Positions 31,092-42,633 of a stretch of 64,000 nt of DNA are shown in pieces. The stretch covers positions 6,944,001-7,008,000 of the forward strand of contig OU452204.1 of assembly GCA_911728435.2 (NCBI GenBank), given 5' to 3'. Under the pieces are notes generated by a model that was not told the DNA's origin, ran no database searches, and worked only from the letters and a program-made list of their open reading frames with translations. The DNA comes from Apoderus coryli (taxonomy: Eukaryota; Arthropoda; Insecta; Coleoptera; Attelabidae). Positions within the stretch are counted from its first letter, which is position 1. Each line of letters starts with the position of its first letter. Position numbers and translations under genes: made by a program.

Positions 31092-33343
31092 ATGAAAAAT
31101 AATTTCGTCGCATAGCGGACAAAATGATTGGTTTTACCTACACAAGGGATTTTGTTTAATTCAGCAGGGCCTCAGTCTAATTCAGTAGAACCAGACAGAG
31201 GCATCCACTTAGTAATGCATATCCCACTGGTGATAATTCAATTCGAATTTTAGAAAATTACTATAACGAATAAACTAAATTGTAAATTCCGTACCTGGAT
31301 TGAGATCCGATGTCACTATAATCTATTTTATTATGCAATGGATTTAAAGGAAAGGAGAGGATAAATTAGCACTGAATTTTTGATATTTATTTCCGTTGTC
31401 GGTCTCTAACGATTCGACAACAAAAATGCACTGAATTTATCTATATCACTAAACAGTACCAAATAGGTATTGACAAAAAATAATACCGTTTATAGGTATC
31501 CCAAAGCACAAGCCTTTATTAGTTTGGTTGCTTCTACCTATTTAATGAAAATGGCCTGAACATCCCACAAATCCAATGTACAGGTATAGTCTTTCCATTT
31601 CTAATTTATAATATATAAATTTAACGATTCTACCGGGGCTATCCGTTCCCATGTCCCTTTACATTAGAAATCGAGCGTTTTTTTGATACATTTCTCTTTC
31701 GTATATAAGACGTATAATAAATCATGCTTGTTAAAGGATGCCGACTTATAATAAAAATAACTACAGGGACTGTCCGACACGAGCGGAACACGTTGGAAGT
31801 TTAAGCATCAATATTTATATGAGCAAAGCCAGCGTCTTCTTATAAATATTTATCATCAGTTAAGGTCTGAAAATAATGAAGTGACGAATACACTTGTTAT
31901 AAACTGAATGTTTGAATTATCTAAGATTCCGGTTTCTACTATTCATCTAGTTATTAGAAAAGGGGTTGTTGTAGATCACTCTGTTAAAAGAAAACGGAAA
32001 AATCAAAAATTTAAAAATATTGACGATGCCTCAAAGGAATGTATACGAAGAACAGTTCATAATTTTTATAAAGAAAATAAAGTCCCTACTTTGGAAATGA
32101 TTTCAAATAAACTGAGCAAATACCCTAATTATAATTATCCATCTTTGGAAACTTTAAAAGATATTTTATTAGAGTGCAGATCTAAATATAAGAAAATTAA
32201 TAACCGTTTATTAATAATGGAATCACTCCGTATTGTGGAAATGCGCGAGGAATATTTGCGTAAAATAAAAGAGTACCGCGAGTCAAATAGAACGATAATA
32301 TATCTTGACGAGACGTGGTTTGATACGCATGATACTGTGAAGTACGGTTGGGTAGACATTACTCAAAATTGTACTTTAAATGCTCCATTCAAGGGGAAAA
32401 CGGGTTATAATTCTACATGCGGGAAGTCAAAATGGGTTCGTACCCAACGCACTGCTCATGTCAGCCAAAAACCTAAATTTGTTTGAAAAATGGTTTGCTG
32501 AACAGCTAGTACCTAATATTCCCCCAAGTTCAGTTATCGTTATGGATAATGCGTCTTATCATTCGCGAATGTGTAAAATACCTAATAATAATACAAAAAA
32601 GGAGGATATATTAAAGTTTATGACATCTACAAATATAAATATTCTAGAAAAAATTCCAGTAAAAAATGTTTTATTAGAAACGATCAAACAACATAATTTT
32701 AAAAAAGAATACGTTATAGACCATATCTGCGAAACACACGTTTAACTCAATATTACTGCATATTCAATGCGATAGAATTGGTTTCGGGCAGTCTAAAAGA
32801 ACAGTTGAGAAAATGCAATCAGAATCCGATGGCAAATCATGCAAAATTATCCAATGAATTTGAGTCCGTAAATATAAATGAAAAATAATTTCGTGGCATA
32901 GTGGACAAAATGACTGGTTATACCCAAATATTTTGGGTGATGCTCGCAGAAGGATAAATAGTATCCTGCTAGCGTTTTGTGTTTACACTGTTTTCATTTC
33001 AGTTCTATTTTAACGGCTGGTGCTACCTATACATTGGAATTGTTCGGCCTCAGTATGGTGGGATATGCATTACTATGTGTATGTAGAGGGTACATGTTTA
33101 CAGAATCTACTGTTGTATATCCCGCTGTGCTTAAATGCTGGCCGATATTGTAGGCAACGACTATGGTACTCTGACGAGGTCATAATAAGAGCGAAACGAA
33201 TTCGTCAGTATCTGTCGACCCATGCCTCGGTCTGGTTATACTGAATTTAACGGAGGCCCTGCCAAATTAATTAAACAAAATCCCTTGTGTAGGTAAAACA
33301 AGTCATTTTGTCTGCTATGCCACGAAATTATTTTTCGTTTATA
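31092..33343 (+). mobile_element. TIR-bounded IS630/Tc1-like element (about 2.25 kb)
   Basis: The left inverted repeat begins ATGAAAAATAATTTCGTCGC at 31,092 and runs about 160 bp to GTGATAATTCAATTCG. Its inverse ends near 33,343 (GCGAAATTATTTTTC-like) and includes CTACACAAGGGATTTTGTTT and AGGCCCTGC on both sides. The inverse extends, with about 170 bp of extra sequence in the middle, down to GGGATATGCATTACTA at 33,060. A third, partial copy of the terminus in the left orientation lies at 32,880-32,950, so the right end is compound. The transposase relic lies between the ends in the plus orientation. Confidence 0.7.
31905..32745 (+). pseudogene. IS630/Tc1-like (DDE_3) transposase, frameshifted and deleted
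   Basis: Residues 1-120 of the first frame are a Lys-rich DNA-binding part (SVKRKRKNQKFKNIDDASKE). TIIYLDETWFDTHDTVKYGW (around 32,295-32,355) is the first-Asp box. A +1 shift near 32,400 continues in GKRVIILHAGSQNGFVPNAL, with an apparent loss of about 20 residues before SAKNLNLFEKWFAEQLVPNI, then SSVIVMDNASYHSR (second Asp in MDNA, 32,540-32,570). The third catalytic residue and C-terminus are not recognisable after the weak IKQHNFKKEYVIDHIC. This family is common in arthropod genomes and is often annotated as uncharacterised. The reading starts with MFELSKIPVSTIHLV, but the true start may be upstream. Confidence 0.85.
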
Positions 33344-33532
33344 TTTACGGACACAAATTCATTTTATAATTTAAAATTAATGCACTGCTCGATTTTTAGG
33401 ATACTCGGACACAACGTCTTTCTCAAACCAGGTTTAAGAACAAATTAAACTAGATAGAGGGACAGAATAACCTGTCACCTGCACTGAAAACATGATCATC
33501 ATCACCTATATTCCACGTAAAAAAATACTTAC

Positions 33533-33766
33533 AGAATTCCTAATCCCATTACGTTCATCTTGACGCTGAATCTTAGTTTTGTGTGTTGCTGTCGAATAAT
33601 TTTTCCCTGCATTGTTGATATTATAAGATGATACTATTCTCATCACAGGAACTCCTGTTAGCCTGTTTGAAAATCTTTGCTTGTGACTTCCATAACTTAC
33701 TGCTGGTAATTCTGATGAAGTTCTATTTGCCAGTATAGGTTTCGGTTGATATGCTGATACTCCAGA
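33533..33766 (-). CDS. Candidate exon of the ankyrin-repeat gene (phase conflict)
   Basis: This 234-bp block is bordered by an acceptor (ACATGTTTTAG) and a canonical donor (GTAAGT). Only one frame is open for its full 78 codons: SGVSAYQPKPILANRTSSEL through NYSTATHKTKIQRQDE to RNGIRNS. It is Ser/Asn/Gln-rich and resembles the low-complexity region of the 28.8-kb exon. Phases are 0 in and 0 out, whereas the next exon needs phase 1. A direct join to it runs into a stop about 30 codons later. Either a small exon is missing between them, or this is an alternative exon, or the candidate is wrong. An internal GTAAGT at about 33,696 could act as a second donor. Confidence 0.55.
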
Positions 33767-34129
33767 CTAAAACATGTTTATATATGATTTACTTTTATAA
33801 TAATAGTTTCCAGATTAGTTTTAATTTTGGAAATTTTGATAAAGAAAATTGAATATAGAGGATGCCATGGAGTTTTGAGTTAAAATTAAATGTATTTTCG
33901 ATATCTGTTGCCGGTATGTTTGTAGGTCACTTTATAGTATGTAGTAATTTATTTCGATTTTTCACAAATTGCAGACACAGACGCAAATGATTTTTAAATG
34001 AATTAAGTGAGCCATTGAAGTAATTAACATTATCGTGCAAATTCAGACGATTGCAGTAGGTGCAAGCCCGAAAAAGGGGGGCTCTGCCTTCATAATTTGT
34101 ATGCATATGTGAAGTTCTTGCCTACAAGC

Positions 34130-35790
34130 GAGGAACACGAAACCATACCTGCCGCAGCAACCGAGAACAGTCCAGCAAATTGTTTATTAATTTAAAAATA
34201 AAAATCTGAGATGCAAAAATACGTCGTTCAGCTAGCAATCCATGCTGTTGATAGACCAATTTTGATTTTATTTGGATGAACAATTTATTTTGTAGTACAA
34301 TTTCAAAGACTTTTGAAAAATTTGGTAATATGGAAACAGGCCGATAGTTAACGATTCTGTCATGATCTCCTGACTTACATACGGGACATACACGAGCTAT
34401 CTTCCATAATTCTGGAAACAAGTTGGACTGTAAAGACAAATTAAATATATGCTGTAGTGGCTCAACGAAGGCGCAAGCACAGTCTCTAACAACAAATGCA
34501 GACATATTGTCTTTGGTTTCAGTTTTCTCAATGCGGCAAGGATGTCATCGTCACTCAGCAAGCCCACTGCAACCAAGTCACTATTATCGTGAGTTTCAAC
34601 AAGTATTGCTCGACAGTATCAACATAAACACTATGGAAAAAACTAGCAACCGCTGTAACATGGTTAAGCGGATTAGATATCTCTATCCCATCCGCATGAA
34701 ACATCACACACGGGATACGGGACCTTTGTTTTCTGTACCGTATAAACTTCCAAAGCTGCGCCGGTTACTTTGTATCGAGTCTTGAATTCTGTTAACATAG
34801 CTGCCATAAGCCCACCTAATTTTCTGTTTTACTTGAGATCTCAACAATTGAAATCTATCGAAGTCGTGCTGTGTACCATAACATCTCCACCTACGTAAAC
34901 AATTATGTTTTTTCCTAATGTCCCGTATGAGGTACAATGGATACCAGCATGGATAAGAGAATCTTTTAGATCTCGTTTTATAAACCGGTACAGCAGTATC
35001 CAACATTGATGTCAGTCGGTTCTGAAATTCGGCTACCGCTACATTAACGTCTAAAATATGACGTAAAAATGTCCAGTCTTGTCCTGCTATCAGTTTATAC
35101 AAGAATGGATAATTGGCCTTACTAAAATTGTATTTTTTTGCATCTATGTTTGATGAAAAGTTTTTTGACGTGAAGCGTCACTACACAAAAAGGATATATG
35201 TAATGCTGGATGACAAGCATCCTCAGTTACCAGTGGAAGACATGTCTCGACAGTACAACTAAAATTACACAATTCTAAATCAAAAATGGTATCAAAGTTG
35301 TTAAATACACCATTGCACTGATGCAAGTTAAGCAAAGAACTGAAATCGTGAATAGAGTTCAGCTTAATCTCTTATAGTTTTATCAGGAACAAAATGCACG
35401 TTAAAATCAAAGAATTGTTCTAAATGAGTAACATTTAGGTTTGGTTGATAATACACACACACTATGAGGATTGAGAAAGTACCAACGAGCACCTTACAGC
35501 CCGCGAAGTCCACAGATGCATCAAGATCTGCATCACTCAACCAAGGAATCTGTAAAGTCGTAATCCGATCTAATAGCAACAAGCACGCCACCACCTCTAG
35601 TGATTCCTGGAGCATTTAAATCACGATATTTTCGAAACACTATATAGTGGTCCTCAAACAATTCGGTGGAGGCGATTTTAGGCTGCAACCAAGTCTCCGA
35701 CACTGCAGTCACATGATATTCTCCTCACTAACTGATTCGTAGAAATGATCAGTCTTCGTATTCAATCCTTTTACGTTCTGATGTCAAATT
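34130..35790 (-). pseudogene. LINE endonuclease plus 5' half of RT, inverted part of a twin-primed insertion
   Basis: From 35,790 downward the minus strand encodes an APE-type endonuclease N-terminus (NVKGLNTKTDHFYESVSEEN, TAVSETWLQPKIASTELFED, then GITRGGGVLVAIRSD). After decayed stretches come the linker (FQNRLTSMLDTAVPVYKTRS, RWAYGSYVNRIQDS) and the RT fingers (PELWKIARVCPVCKSGDHD, NYRPVSILPNFSKVFE, near 34,400-34,300). The recognisable part ends at FKLINNLLD around 34,150. There are multiple stops and frameshifts. The missing RT palm, thumb and C-terminus are on the opposite strand at 36,330-37,430. Jockey/CR1-like by motif style. Confidence 0.88.
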
Positions 35791-36325
35791 GCAAGGTTTC
35801 CAAAAAATACTGTCCTCAAATGAACTTAATTTTGAGGAAATTTCTTTTTATTTATTTATTTTCGTTAATTTAGTTACCAATTATAATACGAGTAATATAA
35901 CATTCTTTTAGGGGATGCAACTGATATGCTTGCGAACACTGAGTGCGAAACAAATATTCTTAGGCTATTTATGTGGTATAGATAAATAAATGAGTAGGTA
36001 TAACAGAGGCAGATAAAAAGTTGCCAATAACTGCTGTGTAATGCTTAATTAGTGAGTGGCTTGTATGACGATGTGTATATCAAATTTGTTGATGGAAACT
36101 TCTGATGTCAAAATAAGCTTTGCATGAAAATTTACTATAAGAATAGTAAATTTTACTGAAGAATGACTGAAGTTCTTCATACGATTTTGAGCTTTTCCCA
36201 ACTTAAGAAGATGATAGATACGATGATTTTCGAGAATTACATAATGAAAGAAATGTATACCATTATAAATTTTCTGTAGAGTAAGTGTAGACATGTACCG
36301 ACGGGTTTGATTCACAGCTCATTTT
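35791..36325. other. Unassigned segment between the two LINE halves
   Basis: About 530 bp of AT-rich sequence between the inverted 5' half and the forward 3' half of the LINE. The minus-strand frame 36,315-36,049 shows no ORF1 (zinc-knuckle or PHD) motif. It could be a later insertion, decayed 5' sequence of the LINE, or filler DNA. Confidence 0.4.
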
Positions 36326-36329
36326 TTCT

Positions 36330-37560
36330 GCGCGCAATTTACCGAGATCGATATTTTGTTAGCAAAGCTGCGAGCTTTTGGATTTTCTGATACCTCTGTG
36401 AAATGGTTGGAGAGTTTTTGAAAGGGACGCACTCAAATGGTGAAAATTATGAACTATAAATCCCAGGAATTTCGAGTGACATCGGGCATTCCCCAGGGGT
36501 CTCATTTTGCTCCACTTCTTTTCAATATTTTTATAAATGACATTAGTGACACCTTAAGATTTTCAACGCCAATTTTTTTGCAGATGATTTGAAGCTATAC
36601 AGAGGAATTACTTGTGAAAGAGATGTTAATTGCTTGCAAAATGATCTGGATGCTCTCTGGGAATGGTCTGTTTCTAATAACTTGAAATTTGTTTTGTCAG
36701 TTTTTTCCATGCTAAATCTAGATTTCCTAGTCAGTCAATGGTTGGTGGCCAATTGAAATATGTTAATAGAGTTAAAGACTTAGGAGTGAATTTTTCAGAG
36801 AATGTTAGCTTTAACGACCACATACTTGCAATATCTCACAATGCACATAAAATACTAGGATTCGTACTTCGAAAGTGAGGAGATTTCTCTGTCACAAGCT
36901 GTAGACTATGGTATGTGAGTCTGGTCCGTTCTGCGCTGGAATACGCTAGCGTGATATGGTCGCCTTATTATCAGAGTTGCGTGAGTGTCGTCGAGACAGT
37001 TCAGGATAAGTTTTTGCGATATGCTGCATTGAGACTGGGGATACAAATGACTGAATATCATAGATCGGACATAAGAGATATGTTAAATTTGGAGACTCTC
37101 GCCAAGCGTACAGTGTGAAAAGATTTATGTTTTATTTTTAATATATTAAATGGTACTATTGATTGTGCTACAATTTTGCAAAGAATCTCATTTAATGTTC
37201 CAGCGCTTTATTTGCGACACCCTGATACTTTCTTTTTACCTACAAGAAGAAACAACTATAAATATTTTTCACCAGTGGATAGAACTCTTCGCATTCTAAA
37301 TGATAATGATTATATTGATGCTTCTTGTGGTTTAATTTTGAAACTTAAGCGTCAGTTTAATTGTGTTGAATGGAATATGTGCTGTTTTTATTTGAAATTT
37401 TGTAATGTGAAATTTTCTGTCTTTTAACATTAATTGATTTGAAATGGGCTTGTTTAACAAAACAAGACTTATATACTTATAAACTAGATGTCGCCAAACA
37501 CATCCTTTTACATTAATTGATTTGTTGTTAATATAAATTGGGGTTTCCCGTTAAATTAAT
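36330..37560 (+). pseudogene. LINE 3' half: RT palm, thumb and C-terminus
   Basis: The plus strand begins at DILLAKLRAFGFSDTSVKWL, one block after the point where the minus-strand half stops. It continues KIMNYKSQEFRVTSGIPQGS and APLLFNIFINDIS (36,440-36,550), a frameshifted ADDLKLYRGI box near 36,580-36,605, and RSALEYASVIWSPYYQSCVS (36,930-36,990). It ends RRNNYKYFSPVDRTLRILND and LILKLKRQFNCVEW (to about 37,380). The 3' UTR runs to A-rich sequence at 37,555-37,575. Frameshifts and stops make it non-functional. The 3' UTR motif TAGATGTCGCCAAAC (37,487-37,501) recurs at 43,131. Confidence 0.88.
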
Positions 37561-37744
37561 AAAAAAATTAAAATGATTTCGATTGATTATGTTTTTTACA
37601 TACCTACTACAAAAGTCCGTTCCATACCTTTCAAAGAATAAGATTGAAACTTATAATTTAGTGGTGAAAAGAATTAATTCGTATAACAATTATTTTTCCT
37701 AGAACTTCGAAAATGCAGCACAGAGCGAAAATCAATCTAATAAA

Positions 37745-38130
37745 GGGTGTTCCAATAAGAACGCCGATTTGGAATCGCACCATTTGTCATGATTTGCCAT
37801 TAAGCGCTAAGTAAAATGGGGCGCTACAGTACACAACAACTAATTCTCAAGCAAACTAGGTCTGTTAATGACATAAAAACAGAAAGACGCGTTCGTGTTG
37901 GTCACTAGACTGAAAATATCGCATCAAGGCGTGCAAATGTTGAGGAAATTCGGCATAGAGCTCAGGAAATTGATGTTTCCACAAGCACTATACCAAAAGA
38001 TTTAAAACTTCATGCGTATACCAAGTCAAATTGACTCAACAGCTAACGCCGGAAGACCCTGGGCGAAGAAGTATGTTTGTATATTGGATGTTGGAACAAC
38101 GACAATTGGATGGTTATTTATATTACAATT
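37745..38130 (+). pseudogene. Tc1/mariner-superfamily transposase N-terminal relic
   Basis: A terminus-like AAAGGGTGTTCCAATAAGAA at about 37,744 is followed by decayed frames: YSTQQLILKQTRSVNDIKTE, NIASRRANVEE, then RHRAQEIDVSTSTIPKDLKL (37,950-38,010). This fits the second helix-turn-helix of the family whose members read RRAQELGxSxTTxWRILRKDL. It stops soon afterwards, and no catalytic box is present. Confidence 0.65.
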
Positions 38131-38654
38131 GTAATATTTCTTTTTATAGATCATTAGAAGATTATTAGCAGCAATCACGGTAATCAAAATTATTTTTCTG
38201 AAAACGTGTTGTTTCTAATCTAATTCTAAAAAATGGAGTAATGTGGGCAGCAAAAGGAACCAAACACGTAAATATTATACAAGCGTTTTGAATTCGCTGT
38301 AATTTTAATCTATTATAATGAGCTAATTTGACTAGTTTAAAAAGGCATGGGGGATGGAAGTTGGCAACTGTTGCTGAAGGATACATTTAAGAATATCTGA
38401 ATAATAAAGTAGACGTAGCTAATATGATTTTTAAAACGAAAACCGAAAAATCTATTATTAATACAAGTAGTAATGTTGCCCATTTCTCAGAGAAAACTTC
38501 AGCTGGTGATTAATATTTGTAATATTTATTTTTTTATTATTCTTGAACCGTAATTTAAAAATTTATTTATTTCAATGTTTTAAATGTTGTTTTTGTAACT
38601 ATAAAAAAAATTGTTTGTTATTTTTTGATATTGACGTATTGGAATTTGTTTAAG

Positions 38655-38715
38655 AAAAATGTGTTCAACCAGAAGAAGTTACTAATTAGTGACGAAACGT
38701 CGTTGTCATTTCAGT
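38655..38715 (+). ncRNA. Hammerhead-like motif (copy H, decayed)
   Basis: CCAGAAGAAGTTACTAATTA, then GTGACGAAACGTCG. The hairpin GTTAC/GTGAC sits around a short loop, GAAAC follows, and ACGT is the short palindrome. U4 of the core is A, so the catalytic core is damaged. Confidence 0.35.
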
Positions 38716-39059
38716 TTTTATTTATTTGACGAAAATAAAGATGGATGTCTTTATTAAAAAAAGTTTTGTAAAGAACCGAACACCCCAAGAAAAAGTAAAC
38801 TGAAAAAAATATTTGTAATAATTGCAATATAACAATAACTATATTCTTGAAGTAATCCATATATAAATATATATACAGGGTATTTCTGAATTCGACCGAC
38901 AACACAACAGAAACGTCATGCATTTTTTTAAAGTTGAAACATTGTAATTGTCTTGTAATTGGGTGTAAACCTGTTAGACAATAAAGGCTTATTTATTTAT
39001 TTTGATGTAGGGACATATATTATAGCCTTAAAGGACTTAGTTGTCTAGATACAGGGTTT

Positions 39060-40060
39060 CAAAGGTTCAAATTTAAAATTGAAAAGTTGCCACATTTCAA
39101 AAACGCCTTTAAATATTTTTTTCCAATTTAGTAACCGCTATGTTCTTTAAAAAGTCATATTTAGACATAAACTATATTTTTAAAAAATTAACGAGTGGCA
39201 TGCTATAGGTGTTAGTGACAATTTTCATCCCCCTATTTTTTTTACGGCACTTGAACAAACATATTTTTTAATTATTTTTGAATTTGCTGTCAATTTCTGC
39301 TGAAAAAAGAAATAACTTTTTATGGGTCTGCAGTGAACGGTTCTGCAGGAATTTGCCTCTAAACAAATGTCTGCAAGTAAAGGGTGCGTATGCATACACA
39401 CCTCATTTTTTCAAAAAAGTTTCTTCTTTCAACTTTACTGGTAGACTTTTGTTCAGAGGCAAATTCCTGGAAAACTGTTCACTTTATACCCATCAAATGT
39501 TATTACTTTTTTAACCAAAAATGAACAGGGAATTTAAGAAAAAATAAAAAAATATATTTATTTCAGTGGCGTAAAAAATAAGGGGATAAAATGTGTCACC
39601 CCTATACCATGCCACTGGTTCATTTCTAAAAAATATAGTTTATGTCAAAATATGATTTTTTTAAAGAACATAGCGGTCACGAATTTAAAATATTTTTAGG
39701 CGTTTTTGCATTATGGCAAATTTTCGAAATTTATGTTATGTTACACAGTATTTTAGGCACTTGGAGACTTTAGTTTAGAAGCAAATTCCTGCAAAACTAT
39801 TCACTTTAGACCCATAAAAAGTTACTACTTTTTTAAGCAAAAATGAACAGGGAATAAAAAATATAAAAAGATATATTTACGCCAGTGGCGTTAAAAATAG
39901 GGGAAAAAAGTGTCCCTAACCCCTGTAGCATGCCACTGGTAAATTTTTAAAAAATACTATTTATGTCAAAATATGAATTTTTTAGAGAACATATCGGTCA
40001 CTAAAATTGAAAAAAAAATATTTAAAGGAGTTCTTAAATTATGGCAAATTTTCTTATTGG
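39060..40060. mobile_element. Complex foldback repeat with three arms
   Basis: Three copies of a roughly 290-bp unit are present: one inverted (about 39,065-39,370) and two direct (about 39,450-39,730 and 39,765-40,050). Shared blocks are AGAGGCAAATTCCTG or its inverse, CCCATAAAAAGTTA, GCCACTGG or its inverse, TTATGTCAAAATATGA and AGAACATAGCGGTCAC. No coding capacity. The open frame 39,278-39,514 lies wholly inside these units and is not a gene. Located in the large intron between the 47.9-kb and 33.8/28.8-kb exons. Confidence 0.8.
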
Positions 40061-40714
40061 AACACTCTTTTTATAGGTTTTAACTAATCAACTGTAGAAA
40101 GGCGATGCACAAAATTTGCTTAGTCTATTTCGTCTTAATATACTTCAATTTAATAAATATTCAAAAGTTTATTTAATTCCGTTACAGGATTTTAGCAAGT
40201 GCATGTGCATATACATTAATTTTTCGTACACTCTGTAGTATCTAATTATTGTTGAGCCTGTTATAGCTGCAATAATCGGCGCCTGGTACAACTTAACAAA
40301 CCCTTCAACTAAAAGCATGATTTCTCGCTAATTTCACACACTTTGTGGTTTCCCGACAGTTGCATATATTTCAGAATTTATAATACTGGAATATATTAGA
40401 CAAACTGAATATGCCAAAAATTTAATATATACGGTAAATTTTAGAACGAGACGAAAGACACTATACCGACAGAGTGCAATATTTGTCTCCTGATCAAATA
40501 CATGAAAAAATCTGAAATTTTGACGGTGTGTAAATAATGATAATACGAAATATAATTTCGGAAATATACTTGCTTTCTGAACTCGAATCCGTAGTCAGTT
40601 TTGCTCCACCGCCATCAATATTTAGCAAATCGCGGAAAACCGGCAAAATTGTAGATTTTTTCATGTTTTTTGAGGTTGAAAAAAGGGTGACGCTATATAA
40701 CTTAAAAAGTAAAA

Positions 40715-40860
40715 CAAAATAAAGTAATCTGGCATGCGCTTCGCATTCTGAAGGTTCAGGGCTCGCGTCCCAGCTCTGGCATTATTTTGTTTCTAATTTT
40801 TGAATAAAGTAGTTATTTTGTTACGTTACTAGTAGTTTTGTGGCGCTGTAATCATTATTC
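40715..40860 (+). repeat. tRNA-derived SINE fragment, family S1 (copy 4)
   Basis: The plus strand reads CTGGCATGCGCTTCGCATTC and GGTTCAGGGCTCGCGTCCCA followed by GCTCTGGCATTATTTT and TTTCTAATTTTTGAATAAAG. It aligns with the tRNA-like head and first body part of the other S1 copies. Box B is mutated (GGTTCAGGGCTCGCG). Confidence 0.6.
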
Positions 40861-41189
40861 ACTACGTTTTGTTGCAAAAAAATCTAAAATTAAAAACTAC
40901 AAAAATTGTGCATGACACATTCACGTCGCATTATAAACTAACATTCCAGTTATAAAGATAGACAAAGAGTGGGTCATCCACCGAGCAGAAACATCCTCTC
41001 CATTTGAATTTCTTACAATTCAACGATTTCAATATTTTGTACAATACATTGAACAAGTCGGTTCTCAGTCTGCTTCTCACCGAAACGTTAATTCTCAATC
41101 TTTCCGGTCTAATATTATTAAAGACTTCTAGTCCAAAAGCTAGCATGGCAATGTAAACAGTACCTGAAGCAATTGAACGGATTACTCTG

Positions 41190-41530
41190 AGAGGTGTCGG
41201 GACACGAACGTATATAGGAAAACGAAACTGGCAAAAAAGGGAGAGAATGCCTTGTTCTGCGTAAGGAATTGCGTATATATGGTAAAAGAAACAACTAAAG
41301 TCTTACTGGACGAATACTCCAGCCCAGAGACCATCGCGGAGGTTCATTAAAGGCCTCGAATTATATAGAGACGATTTAAAACACATTACCGACCGTTTCA
41401 CAGACAAAACCCGATGAGGCATTATTTTGAAAAGATGGGCCTACGTGAGGACGAAAAATGCTGTTTTTGCGAAGAAGCAACATAGACTGTAAAAATGCTT
41501 TATTTGGCCTTTTTAAGTAGTTGAATTGGT
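41190..41530 (+). pseudogene. LINE relic with RNase H and C-terminal Cys motif (I/R1-like)
   Basis: Frames on the plus strand give RKTKLAKKGENALFC, matching the NExADxLAKKG end of an RNase H domain. They continue PRIISRRFKTHYRPF-like decayed sequence, then EKMGLREDEKCCFCEEA (41,425-41,490), the C-terminal CxxC motif that follows RNase H in I-, R1- and Loa-type LINEs. The clade differs from the Jockey/CR1-like relics elsewhere in the window. Upstream RT was not found. Confidence 0.65.
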
Positions 41531-42487
41531 GTTACACGACAAAAAAGTATAAGGGTAAGGAAAATCTGTATCTACGATAACTCAAAACCACTTAACAGAT
41601 TCTAACCCAATTTGGTACAAAAATACTACAGCATATTTCTAGGTGCTGATTAACGTTTGGGAAACATTGATCATAGGCAAGGGGTTTAAAAACAATGTAT
41701 AATTTAAAAAAAATATATAATATATGATTCTTAAACGTATTCCAAATATGGAATAATTTTTAACTAGATATTTAAAAAAAATGGATCATATTTATTAAAA
41801 AAAATTTTTTTGGAAATATAGGTTGTCAAGAAAAAAGATAAACTCACAAAAAGATCACAAAATATTACTTTTACATTCCAATATGGAGAGCTATTCGTGC
41901 CTCGAGGACATTTTTAAATGCTTATTTACATCTAATATGGCACAAGACACGTATTTTCGGTAAAAATTAAAAAAAACCTTAATAATGAAATATTAATAAT
42001 TGTGATACTACATACACACTGAAACATCTTTTTTTCTCAAATTCTAGCCCAACGATATTTCTTCCTAATATACATTTTTCATGAACGTTCTCTCCCGTAT
42101 AATTTTTTTTGTGTTGACCTTAAAAACCAACCAAAAATACTATCCTAAAGTTGTGGACATTGTGTATTTTATTATATTTATACATTCTTAAGCAACACCT
42201 TTGTTTGCTTTTGTAAGGGTGATTTGCCCGTAATCGTATCACATAAATCGGCATAAATTTCGTTAAGCGAGCAGACAATTAAACTTAACCCAAATCTAAA
42301 CCAAGATAACCTAAATCAGTCAAGTTCAGCTGGAAATCCAAACAAATGTGTATGATTTTATAGATAAGGTTGAAACTTTTTGATATAAAACTCAACATAA
42401 ACTGGAGAAAAAAGAAAATAATCACGTTTCGCATTCTTGAGTTGTACGTTTTTCTTTAAATTATATTGTCTTCTTTTTTTTTATAGA
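41531..42487. other. Intronic noncoding stretch
   Basis: No gene or element recognised; AT-rich with several A/T runs. Confidence 0.4.
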
Positions 42488-42633
42488 GGGTGTCCCACGG
42501 TCACCGAGTTTTAGAATGTTTCTCAAACTACTTACTGCGATATAAACTTTGCAATTTTTGGTAAGAGTGTTTGCGGGTACTTCCGGCCATAACGGAAGTT
42601 GACATCAACTTCTTTATTTTAAATGGAACACCC
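42488..42633. repeat. Short TIR element (146 bp)
   Basis: The ends GGGTGTCCCA and TGGAACACCC are inverted copies with one mismatch. This is typical of a small MITE. Nothing coding inside. Confidence 0.55.

Noticed and set aside
32135..32359. 74-codon minus-strand open frame
   Set aside because: Antisense to the IS630-like transposase relic.
33020..33244. 74-codon plus-strand open frame
   Set aside because: Lies in the compound terminal repeat of the 31.1-33.3 kb element; no protein motif.
36049..36315. 88-codon minus-strand open frame between LINE halves, possible ORF1
   Set aside because: No zinc-knuckle, PHD or RRM-like feature; composition is AT-driven.
39278..39514. 78-codon plus-strand open frame
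   Set aside because: Falls entirely within foldback repeat units and spans an arm and spacer.
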